Notes: generated by a model from the letters alone, not told the origin. Numbered from the stretch's first letter, positions 1-11,035 are shown. The stretch: DNA of 64,000 nucleotides from Bacteroidetes bacterium CG12_big_fil_rev_8_21_14_0_65_60_17 (GCA_002787815.1 PCUY01000047.1:1-64000); one strand, 5' to 3'. Translations and numbers: made by a program.

Positions 1-2004
1 TTTGACGTTTTCACGTGGCCGTTCCTGGAAGGGAATCCGCGTGAGGCGCTTGTGCGTCCGCGGACGCTGGTTGTTACCCGTTCGACTGCCGAGCGGTATT
101 GGGGCACGTCCCGTGGCGTAACCGGACGCACGGTCCTGGTGGGAGACAGGGAGTATGAGGTGACCGGCGTCATCGAGGACATTCCTCACCAGAGCCATCT
201 GCGCTTCGATGTGCTCGCTTCGTTCGCATCCACATCCTGGGCCAGCCAGGAAATTTTCGGGTCCGCCAATTTCTTTACTTACCTCTTGCTCTCCCGCGGA
301 ACAACCGTCGAGAAAACACAGGCCGAGGTCGACCAGCTTGTGGCCCAGGCCTTGGAGGAGGCCGGAGGGTTTCCGATAGACATCCGGTTTATCCTGCAGC
401 CGCTCACGGACATCTACCTCGTGCACATGGGGCGCATGGACCAGGTCGTGCTGTTCATTGGTCTGGCGCTGCTTGTTCTTGTAGTCGCCGCCTTTAATTA
501 CATCAATATGGGTACGGCCCGTTCGGCGCGCCGCGCGCGAGAGGTGGGCGTGCGAAAAGTGCTCGGGGCGGACAACAGGGGGATTGCCCGGCAGTTTTTC
601 GGTGAAAGTGCCCTCATGACGCTGATTGCCTTTGCTGCGGGGCTGGCCATCGCTCTTACATCCCTCCCGGCGTTCGAGTCGCTGGCAGGCCGCCCGTTGA
701 ATACAGCGCTGCTCACCGCACCACGCATGCTCCTGTGGATTCCGGTCGTCCTCGCCAGTGTAGCGCTCGCTGCCGGATTCTATCCGGCGCTGGTCATGAC
801 GCGGTACGAGCCCGCATCAACCCTGAAAGGAGCACAATCATCACCCGGAGGCAGTGCGCGGTTCCGGGATGTGCTGGTCTCACTGCAATTTGCCATTACC
901 GTGTTTCTTCTCGTCTCGGCTACCGCCGTGTATATGCAGATGGAGCATATCCGCACGGTAGACACAGGGTTTGATCGGGATCAGACCGTAGTGATTCCGC
1001 TGGCGGACGTTTCCGCCCGGAGGGCCGTACCGACACTCAAGGATGAATGGATGCAGGACAGCCGCATTCTGGGAGCATCGGCCATGGCGGCCATTCCCGG
1101 CAACATGCTGGGCGGATACGGCCTGCGTTTTCCAGGCATGTCGCCGGACGCTGACGTCAAACCTATCCACGCCAGCCCTGTGGACAGTGATGGACCCGAG
1201 GTGCTGGGGCTGGATTTCCTGGCCGGTGAGACCTTCCGCGACTCCCCCAATCCCTTGGCTGGCCCCGATAGCGCTGCGTACGAATACGTCATCAATGAAT
1301 CGCTGGCGCGCCTGGCCGGATGGTCGCCCGAGGAGGCCATTGGCCAACGCATGTCGGTTTCCGGAACGACACGCATGGGTACAGTCCGCGGAGTCGTCCG
1401 CGACTTCAATTTTCTGGACCTGCGACAGGAAATAGAGCCACAGGCGCTCTTCGTGGAGCCCGAGTGGAATGTGCTGCTCATTCGCCTGGCACCGGGCGCA
1501 CCGGTTCGGGACATCATTGGTGCAATTCAACAGTCATGGACAGCCGCCACGCAGGGCAGCCCGTGGACCTACACCTTCCTCGACGATGAGTTCAATGCCC
1601 ACTATGATAGCGAAGAGCGCCTCGGGCGGATTTTCCTCGTGGCATCGCTACTTGCCGCGTTTGTGGCGCTGCTGGGCCTGACGGGTCTTGCCGCGTTCGC
1701 AGCCGAACAACGTGTACGGGAAATCGGCATCCGGAAAGTGCTGGGGGCAACGCGTGCGCAGATCGTCCTGCTGCTCGGCACATCGACCATGTCGCGAGTT
1801 CTGACGGGCAGTATCATTGCGCTGCCCATCGCCGCATGGGCCATGCACGTATGGCTCGGGCGCTTCGCCTACCGCATAGACCTCTCCGTGTGGCCGTTCG
1901 TGGCGGCGCTGCTGGTATGTCTCGTCGTCTCCTTTGCTATAGTGAGCCTCCAGGCACTCCGGGCCGCAGGATCCGATCCCGCACAGACGCTCCGCTCGGC
2001 CTGA
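1..2004 (+). CDS. ABC transporter permease, MacB/FtsX-like (5' truncated by window edge)
   Basis: Frame 1 is open from base 1 (FDVFTWPFLEGNPREALVRPRTLVVTRSTAERYWG...), so the ORF-track start at 52 is artificial. Two FtsX-like halves with 'AREVGVRKVLGA' and 'REIGIRKVLGAT' motifs and four hydrophobic segments. Confidence 0.9.
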   Translation, partial: FDVFTWPFLEGNPREALVRPRTLVVTRSTAERYWGTSRGVTGRTVLVGDREYEVTGVIEDIPHQSHLRFDVLASFASTSWASQEIFGSANFFTYLLLSRGTTVEKTQAEVDQLVAQALEEAGGFPIDIRFILQPLTDIYLVHMGRMDQVVLFIGLALLVLVVAAFNYINMGTARSARRAREVGVRKVLGADNRGIARQFFGESALMTLIAFAAGLAIALTSLPAFESLAGRPLNTALLTAPRMLLWIPVVLASVALAAGFYPALVMTRYEPASTLKGAQSSPGGSARFRDVLVSLQFAITVFLLVSATAVYMQMEHIRTVDTGFDRDQTVVIPLADVSARRAVPTLKDEWMQDSRILGASAMAAIPGNMLGGYGLRFPGMSPDADVKPIHASPVDSDGPEVLGLDFLAGETFRDSPNPLAGPDSAAYEYVINESLARLAGWSPEEAIGQRMSVSGTTRMGTVRGVVRDFNFLDLRQEIEPQALFVEPEWNVLLIRLAPGAPVRDIIGAIQQSWTAATQGSPWTYTFLDDEFNAHYDSEERLGRIFLVASLLAAFVALLGLTGLAAFAAEQRVREIGIRKVLGATRAQIVLLLGTSTMSRVLTGSIIALPIAAWAMHVWLGRFAYRIDLSVWPFVAALLVCLVVSFAIVSLQALRAAGSDPAQTLRSA

Positions 2005-2377
2005 TGTCCGACTTTCCGGAGAGCCAGGCCACGGCCTCGTCCCAGCTGGTCATGACACGGGCCTGGCGCCCCCGGTTCCGGGCGACGGTCTCCAGGAAAA
2101 CGCTCCGCTCGGCGTGTCGGTCCAGTTCAAGAAACACCAGTCGACACGAGCCCAATCCGGGCTCAGCGGCCAGCCGCGCGCCGAAGTTGTACGCATCCAC
2201 TATTCCAATCTCCATATCTGCACGGCGCAGATCCACCACAATGCCCTGTACGTCACGGCCTTTGGCCTGACGCACAAACTCGGTCAGCGCCTGGTTTCTG
2301 GTCTCGGCCGTAATCCTACCGGCGTAGTCCACGTGCCAGAGACCCGGTGCAGGAAGCGGGGTGATCGTAAAGGACAT
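1937..2377 (-). CDS. STAS/SpoIIAA-like small protein
   Basis: MSFTITPLPAPGLWHVDYAGRITAETRNQALTEFV...; alpha/beta pattern with 'GIVVDLRRADME'. Start chosen at the internal ATG (2377) rather than the 223-aa ORF start. Confidence 0.55.
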   Translation of the reverse strand: MSFTITPLPAPGLWHVDYAGRITAETRNQALTEFVRQAKGRDVQGIVVDLRRADMEIGIVDAYNFGARLAAEPGLGSCRLVFLELDRHAERSVFLETVARNRGRQARVMTSWDEAVAWLSGKSDIRPSGASVRDRILRPGVPGGSL

Positions 2378-2447
2378 GACAGAATCTCCAGACGGTGCTG
2401 CTGGCCGCCTCAAACGTGTGCCTGTGCACCAACATAAGCAACACGTA

Positions 2448-4202
2448 TCACACTGTCCCAGCCATTTCCCGGAACTGCAGTTCATGCAGCCGGGCATAGA
2501 GCCCATCGAGCGCCATGAGTTCGCTGTGCGTTCCGGACTCCACCAGCGCGCCGTGATCCAGACAGAAAATGGTGCCGGCCCGCTGGATGGTCGACAGCCG
2601 ATGCGCAATCACAATGGTCGTGAGCGAGGTTTCGCGCGAAAAAATACCCTCCAAGGCATCCTGTATGACCGCTTCCGATTCGCTGTCCAGGCTGGCCGTG
2701 GCTTCATCGAGCACCAGGATACGCGCATCCTTGATCATGGCCCGTGCAATGGCAATCCGCTGCTTCTGCCCACCGGAGAGCTTTACGCCCCGCTCACCGA
2801 CCTCCGTGTCGTAGCCCCGGGGCAGTTCCTCAATGAACGTATGGGCATTGGCTATCCGGGCGGCACGCTCCACATCGGCATCGCTGGCCTCCGGTCGCGC
2901 GTAGCGAATGTTGTCGCGGACGGAGCCGGAAAACAGGGTCGGCTCCTGTGGCACCATGGCCAGCCCATCCCGCAGCGCCTCCAGGTCCATGTCGCGAACG
3001 TCGCGCCCTCCGATCCTGACGGCACCCTGCTGCGGATCGTAGAACCGTGCCAGAAGCCGCGTCAGCGTGCTCTTTCCCGAACCCGATGGGCCGACAAACG
3101 CCACGGTAGCTTCTTCCGGGATGGTGAACGATACGCCCTGCAGCGCCGGCTGGCTACCGCCGGGATAGACGAATGTGACGTTTTCAAACTCGATATTTCC
3201 CGGCTCCAGCCGGGGGTAGCTGCCACTCGTCTCCGGGTCGGAGTCGAGCAGTTCCGAGACGCGCTCGAGCGCCGCCATGCCGGCCTGTAGCTGATTGTTG
3301 AAGAACATCACCGACAGGATGGGCCGCTGCAGCATCTGCTGGTACATCAGGAACGCCGTCAGTTCGCCGACCGTGAGCGTTCCCTGGACGACAAACCACC
3401 CTCCGATGAAAAGAATGGCACCAATGCCATAGTCTGCGGTGAGTCCGATCAGCCCTTCCATGTACCCCACGTCCTTGCGCCGGTCCAGGTTGTGCTCCAC
3501 GTAGGCATTGTTCTCGACGCCGAACTTGCGCTCTTCCATGCGCTCGCCCGCAAACACCTTGACGACCTGGATATTGCCAATCACCTCACTCGCGACGGCT
3601 GTCATTTCGCCCACGCGGGCACGGATTCTTCTGGATGCGGCGCGCAGCGCCGGCTGGTAATGCCGCGTAATGAGCGCCAGCAGCGGCGTCACGACGACGT
3701 TCACGAGCGCCAACTTCCAGTTCATGATCACAACAATGACCAGGATCACCAGAATGCTGAAAAGCTGTCCGGCGAGCCGCGTCGATCCCGCCTGGATCAT
3801 GCCTTCAAGCGCATTCACATCGCTCACGACGCGCGAGACGAGGCTACCCGAACGCTCCTCCGCGAAGCGTACCACGGGAAGGCGCAGCATGCGTGACCAC
3901 GCGCGCATGCGGATGTCACTGATAATGCTCTGCGTAAAAGCAAAGCTCAGATACATGCTCGCGTACCCGACAAACATCTTGACCAGGTAGAATGCGGCAA
4001 ACAGACCGGCCAGCCACAGGAACAGGTTCACTTCGCCCGACGGTACGACTACATCGAGTCCATACCGGATGAACTGCGGACTCACCGTGCCAAGCGAGGC
4101 CGACAACGAAATAAGCAGCGACAGCCCGAGCACCTTGGCCTTGTAGGGCGCAAGCACGTACCACAGCTTTCGGACACTGTCGAAGGACTTCTCAGATTCC
4201 AT
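2448..4202 (-). CDS. ABC transporter ATP-binding/permease protein (MsbA-like exporter)
   Basis: N-terminal TM domain plus NBD with Walker [10 protein letters not shown], signature LSGGQKQR, Walker [13 protein letters not shown]. Confidence 0.93.
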   Translation of the reverse strand: MESEKSFDSVRKLWYVLAPYKAKVLGLSLLISLSASLGTVSPQFIRYGLDVVVPSGEVNLFLWLAGLFAAFYLVKMFVGYASMYLSFAFTQSIISDIRMRAWSRMLRLPVVRFAEERSGSLVSRVVSDVNALEGMIQAGSTRLAGQLFSILVILVIVVIMNWKLALVNVVVTPLLALITRHYQPALRAASRRIRARVGEMTAVASEVIGNIQVVKVFAGERMEERKFGVENNAYVEHNLDRRKDVGYMEGLIGLTADYGIGAILFIGGWFVVQGTLTVGELTAFLMYQQMLQRPILSVMFFNNQLQAGMAALERVSELLDSDPETSGSYPRLEPGNIEFENVTFVYPGGSQPALQGVSFTIPEEATVAFVGPSGSGKSTLTRLLARFYDPQQGAVRIGGRDVRDMDLEALRDGLAMVPQEPTLFSGSVRDNIRYARPEASDADVERAARIANAHTFIEELPRGYDTEVGERGVKLSGGQKQRIAIARAMIKDARILVLDEATASLDSESEAVIQDALEGIFSRETSLTTIVIAHRLSTIQRAGTIFCLDHGALVESGTHSELMALDGLYARLHELQFREMAGTV

Positions 4203-4323
4203 GTCACGGAAAACGCCATATCCCGGAACAGGGTCCAGCGTCAACGGGATCTTCAGAAGTCGGACCTTTTCAGTTGCTCACTCCGTTACAATAGGCTGTA
4301 TACTGCTACAAAAACCACATTTC

Positions 4324-4545
4324 ATGGCCAAGCAAGAACCCATCAAACAGGAAGGGACCGTTATTGAGGCGCTCCCCAATACGCAATTCCGCGTTGAACT
4401 CGACAACGGACACGTCATTCTGGGCATTCTGTCCGGAAAGATGCGCAAGTTCTTCATCAAGATCCTGCCCGGCGACCGCGTCGATGTCGAGCTCTCGCCC
4501 TACGACCTGACCAAGGGCCGTATCGTGTACCGGTACAAGAACTGA
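4324..4545 (+). CDS. infA: translation initiation factor IF-1
   Basis: [73 protein letters not shown]; classic IF-1 sequence. Confidence 0.98.
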   Translation: MAKQEPIKQEGTVIEALPNTQFRVELDNGHVILGILSGKMRKFFIKILPGDRVDVELSPYDLTKGRIVYRYKN

Positions 4546-4585
4546 CCGCCCGTACGTCGGCGTGCATGTCGCCCGGGCCAGACGC

Positions 4586-7447
4586 TCATCGCAGGATGGT
4601 CACGGCGCGTTGCATGCTTTCCCCGGTCGTCCCGACGCGCAGAAAATAGGTGCCTGCTGACACGCCTCCCAGGTCCAATTCCAGGACATGGCGACCGGCC
4701 GCCAGCACGCCCTGCCGCTGCCGCCACACGCGCCTCCCGTCAACGGCAACAAGTACGACGTCCACCTCGGATGCGCGCGGCAGCGCCAGCTCCACGCGGC
4801 TCACACCGCGAACCGGGTTGGGCCAGGGGCTTCCGAGCGTCGCGTGCTGCGGAAGCTCCTCCACGTCATCTGCCGCCACGGTTATGATCCCGTCGGGCGG
4901 CGTCACAGCGGGCTCAAAGCTCGTGAATATGTGGAATTCTCCGGGTAGCAGAGATAGTGTCTGCGACGAGGTGGCCACATCGACCATTTCTCCGCTGAAA
5001 AAATTGCGCCACGTGCCTGTCACCGGGAAAGAAACCGTAGCCGTGCGGCCGGTCACACCGAAATTCCCGACGACCACTGCGTGCTCGCCGTTCGGATGCG
5101 AAAGCACCAGCCGCTTCACATCTCCCGAAAAACTTCGCGTGACGCTCGTTTCGGCGTCATGGAATACGTCGTGTGCGCGCCGCAGATGGATGATCGATGC
5201 GAACGTCTCGTACACATTCCGCCTGAGCGGGTCATCATAATAATCCCAACGGATGGGCTTGTTGCCCGTTCGGCCATTGAAATCGATCGATACGTCGTAG
5301 CCGAGCTCGCCGAACATCCACAGCATTCTGGGCCCGGGAACGGTGTACAGAAACGCCGAGAGCGCCTTCACGCGATCGAGCGCGACCGGGAGGTCGCGCA
5401 CCGAGTACCCGGCCGATCCATTTCCGAAGGCCAGATTCTTGAACATGATCCGCTCCTCATCGTGGCTCTCCATGTAGCCCACGATATGATCGAACGCCCA
5501 ACCTCGGCTGCCTGACCAGATGTCCGAGAAATCCGAGTTCGACGTGAAGCCCATGGCGGCCTCCTGGAACTGGTGCGTCACGTTCGTCCACACCATCATC
5601 CCCTGGTTGGCGAGGGTGCGTTGCTCGAGATCGGCCGTCCAGTGCTCCAGAATCACGTAGGCTTCGGGGTCCACCTCCCACACCCTGCGCGCCATCCGTT
5701 CCAGGATGGCAATCCGGTCCGCATCAAAATTGCCGCCCCGGTTGTTGTTCGTAAAACCCTGCGTGAAATCGAACCGGAACCCGTCGAAGCGGAATTCCTC
5801 GAGCCAGAAGGCGTTCACCCGGTCCACGAATGCCCGCGTCTCGGGGCTCTCGTGGTCAAAGTCAAAACCGAAGCACGTCGCCGGATGCGCACAGGTCTCG
5901 TTGAACCACGGGTTCTCGGCGGTCGGTTGCCCGCCCTCGAAGTACTGCCTCACGAGCGGCGCCTGGCCGAAGGAATGTTGCAGCACCATATCCATGATGA
6001 CCGCCATTCCGCGACCGTGCGCGGCGTCGATGAAGCGTTTCAGATCGTCCGAAGGCCCATAGAACTTGTCGACTGCGAAATAGAACGAGGGATTATACCC
6101 CCAGCTTTCATTTCCTTCGAACTCATTGTGTGGCAATAGCTCAATGGCATTCACGCCGAGCCGCTCCAGATACCCGAGCGTGTCGACCAGCGCCAGCCAG
6201 TCGTGGTCGGCCAGGAAGTCGCGCACCAGCAGCTCGTAGATTACGAGCTCCTGTTGGGGCGGCCGGGCGAAGTCGTTGGCTGTCCACTCGAACGGCGCCC
6301 GGCCGCCCTCCAGAACGCCAACCGCATGCTGCGTGCGCCCGGTCGGATACGGCTTCAGGTCCGGATAAATGCTCTCCGGAATGAAACTGTCCTCGGGCGA
6401 GAGCACTTTTTCGGTATACGGATCGGCCAGGCGCAGATGTCCGTCCATGAGATACTGGAAGGCATATTCGCGGCCCGGCTCGAGCCCGTCCAATTCAATC
6501 CAGAAATGCACACTGTCGTCCCGCACCGCATGTCGCTTCATCTGGTATTCCGGCAGCACCTCCCAGTCGGTGAAGTCGCCAATCACATGGACGAACTGCT
6601 TGAACGGCGCGTAGACCGAGAGCGTGACGCGCGACCCATCCGCCCCATAGGTAATACCATCCCGGACGCCGGGCGGCAACGCTTCTTGCTTGTTCGATCC
6701 GACAAGCAGCGCCGCAAAGGAATCGGCAGCCACCGTGGATCCGGCCACCGCCTCGACGCGGACCACGGAGCGTCCAGGCTCGGAAAGGGCCCACGAAAAT
6801 GCCAGCGAATCGTTTTCGACCATGGCCACCTCCATGTCGTCAATGAACAGCGCCATGCGATCGATCGTGCCGGCATCGGTCGTCGATATGGCCAGGATGT
6901 CAACCTCACCCGGCTCTGTCAGCACCAGCGGATCCAGGCTCGACACCTGGGGGGAAGCAAACTGAACGGAGACGCCGCCCTGGAAAACGTCCACGAAAAT
7001 GTCGCATCCACCCGTGTCCTTGCCCGTCGTCGTGCCGGTTGCGTTCCGGAAAACCATGGCGAGCCGAAGCACGGTCTCGCTCTCGGGCACGGCATAGTAG
7101 GCGCGGATGTCCGGAATGTTGAGGGTGTAGGTATCGGGAGCCGTCCGCGTCATCAGCGTTTCAGGCGTATTCTGGCCCCAGGCGGTCTTGACGTGTCGCC
7201 AATCGGCTTCGTTCGCCTGACATCCATCCTGGCGCGCACTCAGATTCGTGATGACCCCGGTGTGGATGTAGATATCGCCCGTCTGTCCGGCAAGCCCCGC
7301 ATCTCCCCGATCCGCGTGGAACGTCAGGGTAACCGGATCACGCTCCGCGGGAATGGCGGGCGAGGTCGTGACGACCTGACCCAGCACGGCGCCTGGCAGC
7401 AGGGCCAGCAGCGCCAGGCCGAGTATGCCCCTCGCGCCGCCCGTCAC
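4586..7447 (-). CDS. secreted alpha-amylase family (GH13) glycosidase with CBM48-like domain and T9SS type A sorting domain
   Basis: GH13 motifs (FRFDGFRFDFTQGF, EHW, YMESHDEERI); N-terminal 'YAPFKQFVHVIGDFTDW' CBM48-like; C-terminal '..SPWPNPVRGVSRVELALPRASEVDVVLVAVDGRRV...GTYFLRV' sorting domain. GTG start overlaps the upstream stop (GTGA). Confidence 0.88.
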   Translation of the reverse strand: MTGGARGILGLALLALLPGAVLGQVVTTSPAIPAERDPVTLTFHADRGDAGLAGQTGDIYIHTGVITNLSARQDGCQANEADWRHVKTAWGQNTPETLMTRTAPDTYTLNIPDIRAYYAVPESETVLRLAMVFRNATGTTTGKDTGGCDIFVDVFQGGVSVQFASPQVSSLDPLVLTEPGEVDILAISTTDAGTIDRMALFIDDMEVAMVENDSLAFSWALSEPGRSVVRVEAVAGSTVAADSFAALLVGSNKQEALPPGVRDGITYGADGSRVTLSVYAPFKQFVHVIGDFTDWEVLPEYQMKRHAVRDDSVHFWIELDGLEPGREYAFQYLMDGHLRLADPYTEKVLSPEDSFIPESIYPDLKPYPTGRTQHAVGVLEGGRAPFEWTANDFARPPQQELVIYELLVRDFLADHDWLALVDTLGYLERLGVNAIELLPHNEFEGNESWGYNPSFYFAVDKFYGPSDDLKRFIDAAHGRGMAVIMDMVLQHSFGQAPLVRQYFEGGQPTAENPWFNETCAHPATCFGFDFDHESPETRAFVDRVNAFWLEEFRFDGFRFDFTQGFTNNNRGGNFDADRIAILERMARRVWEVDPEAYVILEHWTADLEQRTLANQGMMVWTNVTHQFQEAAMGFTSNSDFSDIWSGSRGWAFDHIVGYMESHDEERIMFKNLAFGNGSAGYSVRDLPVALDRVKALSAFLYTVPGPRMLWMFGELGYDVSIDFNGRTGNKPIRWDYYDDPLRRNVYETFASIIHLRRAHDVFHDAETSVTRSFSGDVKRLVLSHPNGEHAVVVGNFGVTGRTATVSFPVTGTWRNFFSGEMVDVATSSQTLSLLPGEFHIFTSFEPAVTPPDGIITVAADDVEELPQHATLGSPWPNPVRGVSRVELALPRASEVDVVLVAVDGRRVWRQRQGVLAAGRHVLELDLGGVSAGTYFLRVGTTGESMQRAVTILR

Positions 7448-8598
7448 GGCTCCAGCCGCACAATCGACACGCCGCCACGAGGCCGATCGAATGCCACCCA
7501 GATATGACCGGCGGCATCCTGTGCCAGGTGCCGAACGCGGCCCTCCCCGCTGAGCAGCGTCTCCTCCGACACGACCGTATGCCCATCCACGTCAAGGCGC
7601 GCAATCTGCTGCCCGGCAAGACCACCCACGAAAAAGTCCCCGCGCCAATCTGGAAACGCCTCGCCCGTGTATATGAGCAGTCCCGACGTGGCAATGGATG
7701 GCACCCAGTAGTGCACGGGCTGCTCCATCCCCTCACGGTGCGTTTCGTCATGCAGATGGCTCCCGCCGTAATTCACCCCGTACCCGATCACCGGCCACCC
7801 ATAGTTGCGACCCGGGAGCACCAGGTTGAGCTCGTCGCCCCCCTGCGGGCCGTGCTCGTTCAGCCATAATTCGCCCGTTTCCGGGTGCATGGCCATCCCC
7901 TGGGCATTGCGGTGTCCGTAGCTCCAGATTTCCGGCTGCGCACCCGGATTGTCCACGAAGGGATTGTCCGGGGGGATGCGGCCGTCGTCGAAAATCCGGA
8001 CCACCGTGCCGTGGTGGTTCGTCAGATCCTGCGCCGGATGCGCCTCCAGGTCACCACGCGGTGGAGCCTGCCGGTCGCCGACGGTCACGAACAGATGCCC
8101 CTCGCCGTCAAACACGAGGCGCGATCCGTAGTGGCCGCGGCCAGCTGAAATGGCCACGAATATGTCTTCGACGTCAACCAGACGTAGTCCGCTGCCGCCC
8201 TCCGCGCCACCTGGTCCTTCCAGCACGCCGCGGGCCACGGCCGTTGTAGAGTTGTCACCAACGGGCTTCGAGTAGCTCAGATACACCAGGTGGTTGTCTT
8301 CAAAATCCGGATGCAGCGCCACGTCAAGCAGCCCCCCCTGTCCCTGGGCGAATACGGCGGGGACGCCGCCGACGGGCGCATCCACCAGTCTCCCCTCCCG
8401 CACGAGGCGAAGCCTTCCGGGCCGTTCGGTCACGAGCAGATCGCCCGACGGCAGAAAGGCCATGGACCAGGCATTCTCAAGCCCGCTTATGACCTCGACA
8501 ACACGGAAGTCCTGGGCGTGGGTCGCAGGCGGGACGGCGCTGCCCGTGATGAGTGTCAGTACAAGAGCTGGCAGGAGGGTTTTTGTGAGGGCTGACAT
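7444..8598 (-). CDS. PQQ-dependent sugar (aldose) dehydrogenase, secreted
   Basis: MSALTKTLLPALVLTLITGSAVPPATHAQ signal peptide; FLPSGDLLVTERPGRLRLV, GSRLVFDGEGHLFVTVGDR, WSYGHRNAQGMAMHPETGELWLNEHGPQGGDELN motifs. Confidence 0.92.
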   Translation of the reverse strand: MSALTKTLLPALVLTLITGSAVPPATHAQDFRVVEVISGLENAWSMAFLPSGDLLVTERPGRLRLVREGRLVDAPVGGVPAVFAQGQGGLLDVALHPDFEDNHLVYLSYSKPVGDNSTTAVARGVLEGPGGAEGGSGLRLVDVEDIFVAISAGRGHYGSRLVFDGEGHLFVTVGDRQAPPRGDLEAHPAQDLTNHHGTVVRIFDDGRIPPDNPFVDNPGAQPEIWSYGHRNAQGMAMHPETGELWLNEHGPQGGDELNLVLPGRNYGWPVIGYGVNYGGSHLHDETHREGMEQPVHYWVPSIATSGLLIYTGEAFPDWRGDFFVGGLAGQQIARLDVDGHTVVSEETLLSGEGRVRHLAQDAAGHIWVAFDRPRGGVSIVRLEP

Positions 8599-8632
8599 GA
8601 CAATGTGTTCTCGCTTGGACGTGATGTCCAGT

Positions 8633-9169
8633 CTACAACGCACGCGCGAAGGAAACCACATCATCGAACGGCATGTGGTCGCCTTCATCCCGCCCGTAAT
8701 GGGCATACTGGACAATGCCATCGGGCCGGACCAGGAAATCGGCCGGCATGGTAATCATGCTGCCCTTGATTTTGAGGGGCACGTATCCCTTCAGCATGCC
8801 CTTCATGAGCGTGGGGAAGCGGAGGATCATGCCCTTGAGCACCCCCCACACCGATTTCTCAATGCCGAACATGCGATAGTACGTGTTTTGGGCATCGGCC
8901 AGCACCGGAAAGGGGGCGTCGTGCTTCGAGGCATGCTCCTGAAGGTTGTCAAGCGGCGAGTCGAATACCGCCACGAGTTCAAAATCGGGACCGAGCTCAT
9001 CGTAGCGCTCGACGAGCTGGTGCATACGCAGGTTGCAGAAGGGACAACCCGCGAAGCGATAGAACGAAAGCAGGTAGGGGCGGCCTTCGAGCGAGGCCGT
9101 GGAGAACAGTGAGCCGTCCAGTTGGGGAAGTTCCATGATGGGTGCCGGGGTGCCGGATTCTATGCGCAT
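8633..9169 (-). CDS. AhpC/TSA-type redoxin (peroxiredoxin-like)
   Basis: GTPAPIMELPQLDG...YLLSFYRFAGCPFCNLRMHQL; CPFC thiol motif. Confidence 0.82.
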   Translation of the reverse strand: MRIESGTPAPIMELPQLDGSLFSTASLEGRPYLLSFYRFAGCPFCNLRMHQLVERYDELGPDFELVAVFDSPLDNLQEHASKHDAPFPVLADAQNTYYRMFGIEKSVWGVLKGMILRFPTLMKGMLKGYVPLKIKGSMITMPADFLVRPDGIVQYAHYGRDEGDHMPFDDVVSFARAL

Positions 9170-9262
9170 GGGGTGACAATGGATGTGATGGCAAACTCAG
9201 GGGGTGCTATGTAGTGGTCGCGGCTTACCTGTTACAATAAATTGTCTGCGGCCGGACAAGCG

Positions 9263-11035
9263 TCACCCCGGGAGCTGTTCGCCCGGATTCACGAACAGAT
9301 TCTCCTCCCACGCGTGTTGTTTATCGTGCAGTTCGCGGTAGCGGCCGCCCAGCGCCATGAGTTCCGCGTGCGTGCCCTGCTCCACGATCTGCCCCGCTTC
9401 GAGCACCAGGATCTGGTCGGCGCTCCGGATGGTCGAGAGGCGGTGCGCAATCACGAACGCCGTGCGTCCGGCACGCAGGCTGCGGAGCCCCGCCTGGATG
9501 AGGGCTTCGCTCTCACTGTCCAGGCTCGAGGTCGCCTCATCGAGTACCAGAATGCGCGGATCGGCCAGAATGGCGCGGGCTATGGCCATGCGCTGCCGCT
9601 GACCGCCAGAGAGCTTGACGCCACGCTCTCCGACAACGGTATGGTACCCCTCGGTAAACTCGGAAATGAAATCGTGGCAGTGGGCGAGCCTCGCCACGTG
9701 CTCGACCTCCTCCTGCGTTGCATCGGGCCGGGCGAAGCGGATATTCTCTGCAATGGTCCCGTCGAAAAGAAAGTTTTCCTGCAGGACAACGCCCAGGTAG
9801 GACCGGTAGGATGCCAGGGGGATATCTGCCAAGTCGCGCCCATCGACCCGGATGTGCCCTGCATCGGGGCGATTGAACGCCATAACCAGGCTTACGAGCG
9901 TGCTCTTGCCCGAGCCGCTTGAGCCAACGAGGGCGGTCGTGGTGCCGGCCCGCGCTGTAAAACTGATGCCGCGAAGCACGGGTTCGTCCACTTCATAGGC
10001 GAAGTGCACGTTGTCGAACGCAATCGTTCCCTCGAGTTCGTCCAGCGGGGCTTTGCCTTCGTCCTCCACATCTTCAGTCGGCTCGGCAAGGAGCTCGCGT
10101 ATGCGGTCCAGTCCCGCGAAGGCCTCCGACACCTGCGTCCCGATGGATGCCATCTGTATGATCGGCGCGGCCAACAGCCCGATCAGAAAAATGTACAGCA
10201 CAAAATCGCCGAGCGTCATGCGACCCTCCAGGATGGAGTTGCCGCCAATTACAATCATCAAAATGCCCACGCCGCCGATCACAATGCCAGCAAATGTGGC
10301 CATGGCAGACACGCCCGTGATGGAACGTCGGACATTCTCAAACAGTCGCTCGACGCCGGCCGTGAACACGGACTGCTCCCGCGCCTCGGTTCCGTAGGCT
10401 TTGACAATGCGGATTCCGCTCAGCGTTTCGCTCAGGCGCCCGGTCACGTCAGCGTTGATTTCTCCACGATCGCGGAAAATGGGACGCAGTTTTTTGAAGG
10501 CCACGGCCAAGCCGCCGCCGAACACCACAAGGAAGAGGAGTGTCACGGTCGTCAGCTGCCAATTCAGCCAGAACAACGCGCCGAGAGCAATGGCGGCGGT
10601 AAATACGCCGCCTACAAGTTGCACTATTCCGGTTCCGACCAGATTTCGGATGCCTTCAGCGTCCGTCATGATCCGTGAGATGAGTACGCCCGTCTTGGTG
10701 CCGTCGAAATACCGGACGGGAAGGCGCGTGACATGCGCCTGGACGCGGCGGCGCATGTCCATGATAGCCCGTTGTGCCGTGACACTGATGACCTGGGACA
10801 AGGTGAACGTCGTGACGGCCTGGACGACGGTCGCCGCTCCCACGGCCAGCGCGAGTGGAATGAGCAGGTCGTGCTTTCCGGACCCCAGCACATCGTCAAT
10901 CAGCAACTTGGAGCTTGCCGGCAGCACGAAACCGCTCAGCCGGTTGACGACCATTATCACGAATCCGAGCGCAAGCGTGCGCCGGTGAATCCACATCAGG
11001 TCGCGGGCTTCCTGCCAGGTGGCGGATGTATTCAA
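9263..11035 (-). CDS. ABC transporter ATP-binding/permease protein (MsbA-like exporter)
   Basis: TM domain plus [32 protein letters not shown]. Confidence 0.93.
   Translation of the reverse strand: MNTSATWQEARDLMWIHRRTLALGFVIMVVNRLSGFVLPASSKLLIDDVLGSGKHDLLIPLALAVGAATVVQAVTTFTLSQVISVTAQRAIMDMRRRVQAHVTRLPVRYFDGTKTGVLISRIMTDAEGIRNLVGTGIVQLVGGVFTAAIALGALFWLNWQLTTVTLLFLVVFGGGLAVAFKKLRPIFRDRGEINADVTGRLSETLSGIRIVKAYGTEAREQSVFTAGVERLFENVRRSITGVSAMATFAGIVIGGVGILMIVIGGNSILEGRMTLGDFVLYIFLIGLLAAPIIQMASIGTQVSEAFAGLDRIRELLAEPTEDVEDEGKAPLDELEGTIAFDNVHFAYEVDEPVLRGISFTARAGTTTALVGSSGSGKSTLVSLVMAFNRPDAGHIRVDGRDLADIPLASYRSYLGVVLQENFLFDGTIAENIRFARPDATQEEVEHVARLAHCHDFISEFTEGYHTVVGERGVKLSGGQRQRMAIARAILADPRILVLDEATSSLDSESEALIQAGLRSLRAGRTAFVIAHRLSTIRSADQILVLEAGQIVEQGTHAELMALGGRYRELHDKQHAWEENLFVNPGEQLPG

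Noticed and set aside
6203-7507. 434-aa plus-strand ORF antisense to the amylase
   Set aside because: High-GC shadow ORF with Arg/His/Pro-rich composition and no domain motif; the minus strand has GH13 motifs throughout.
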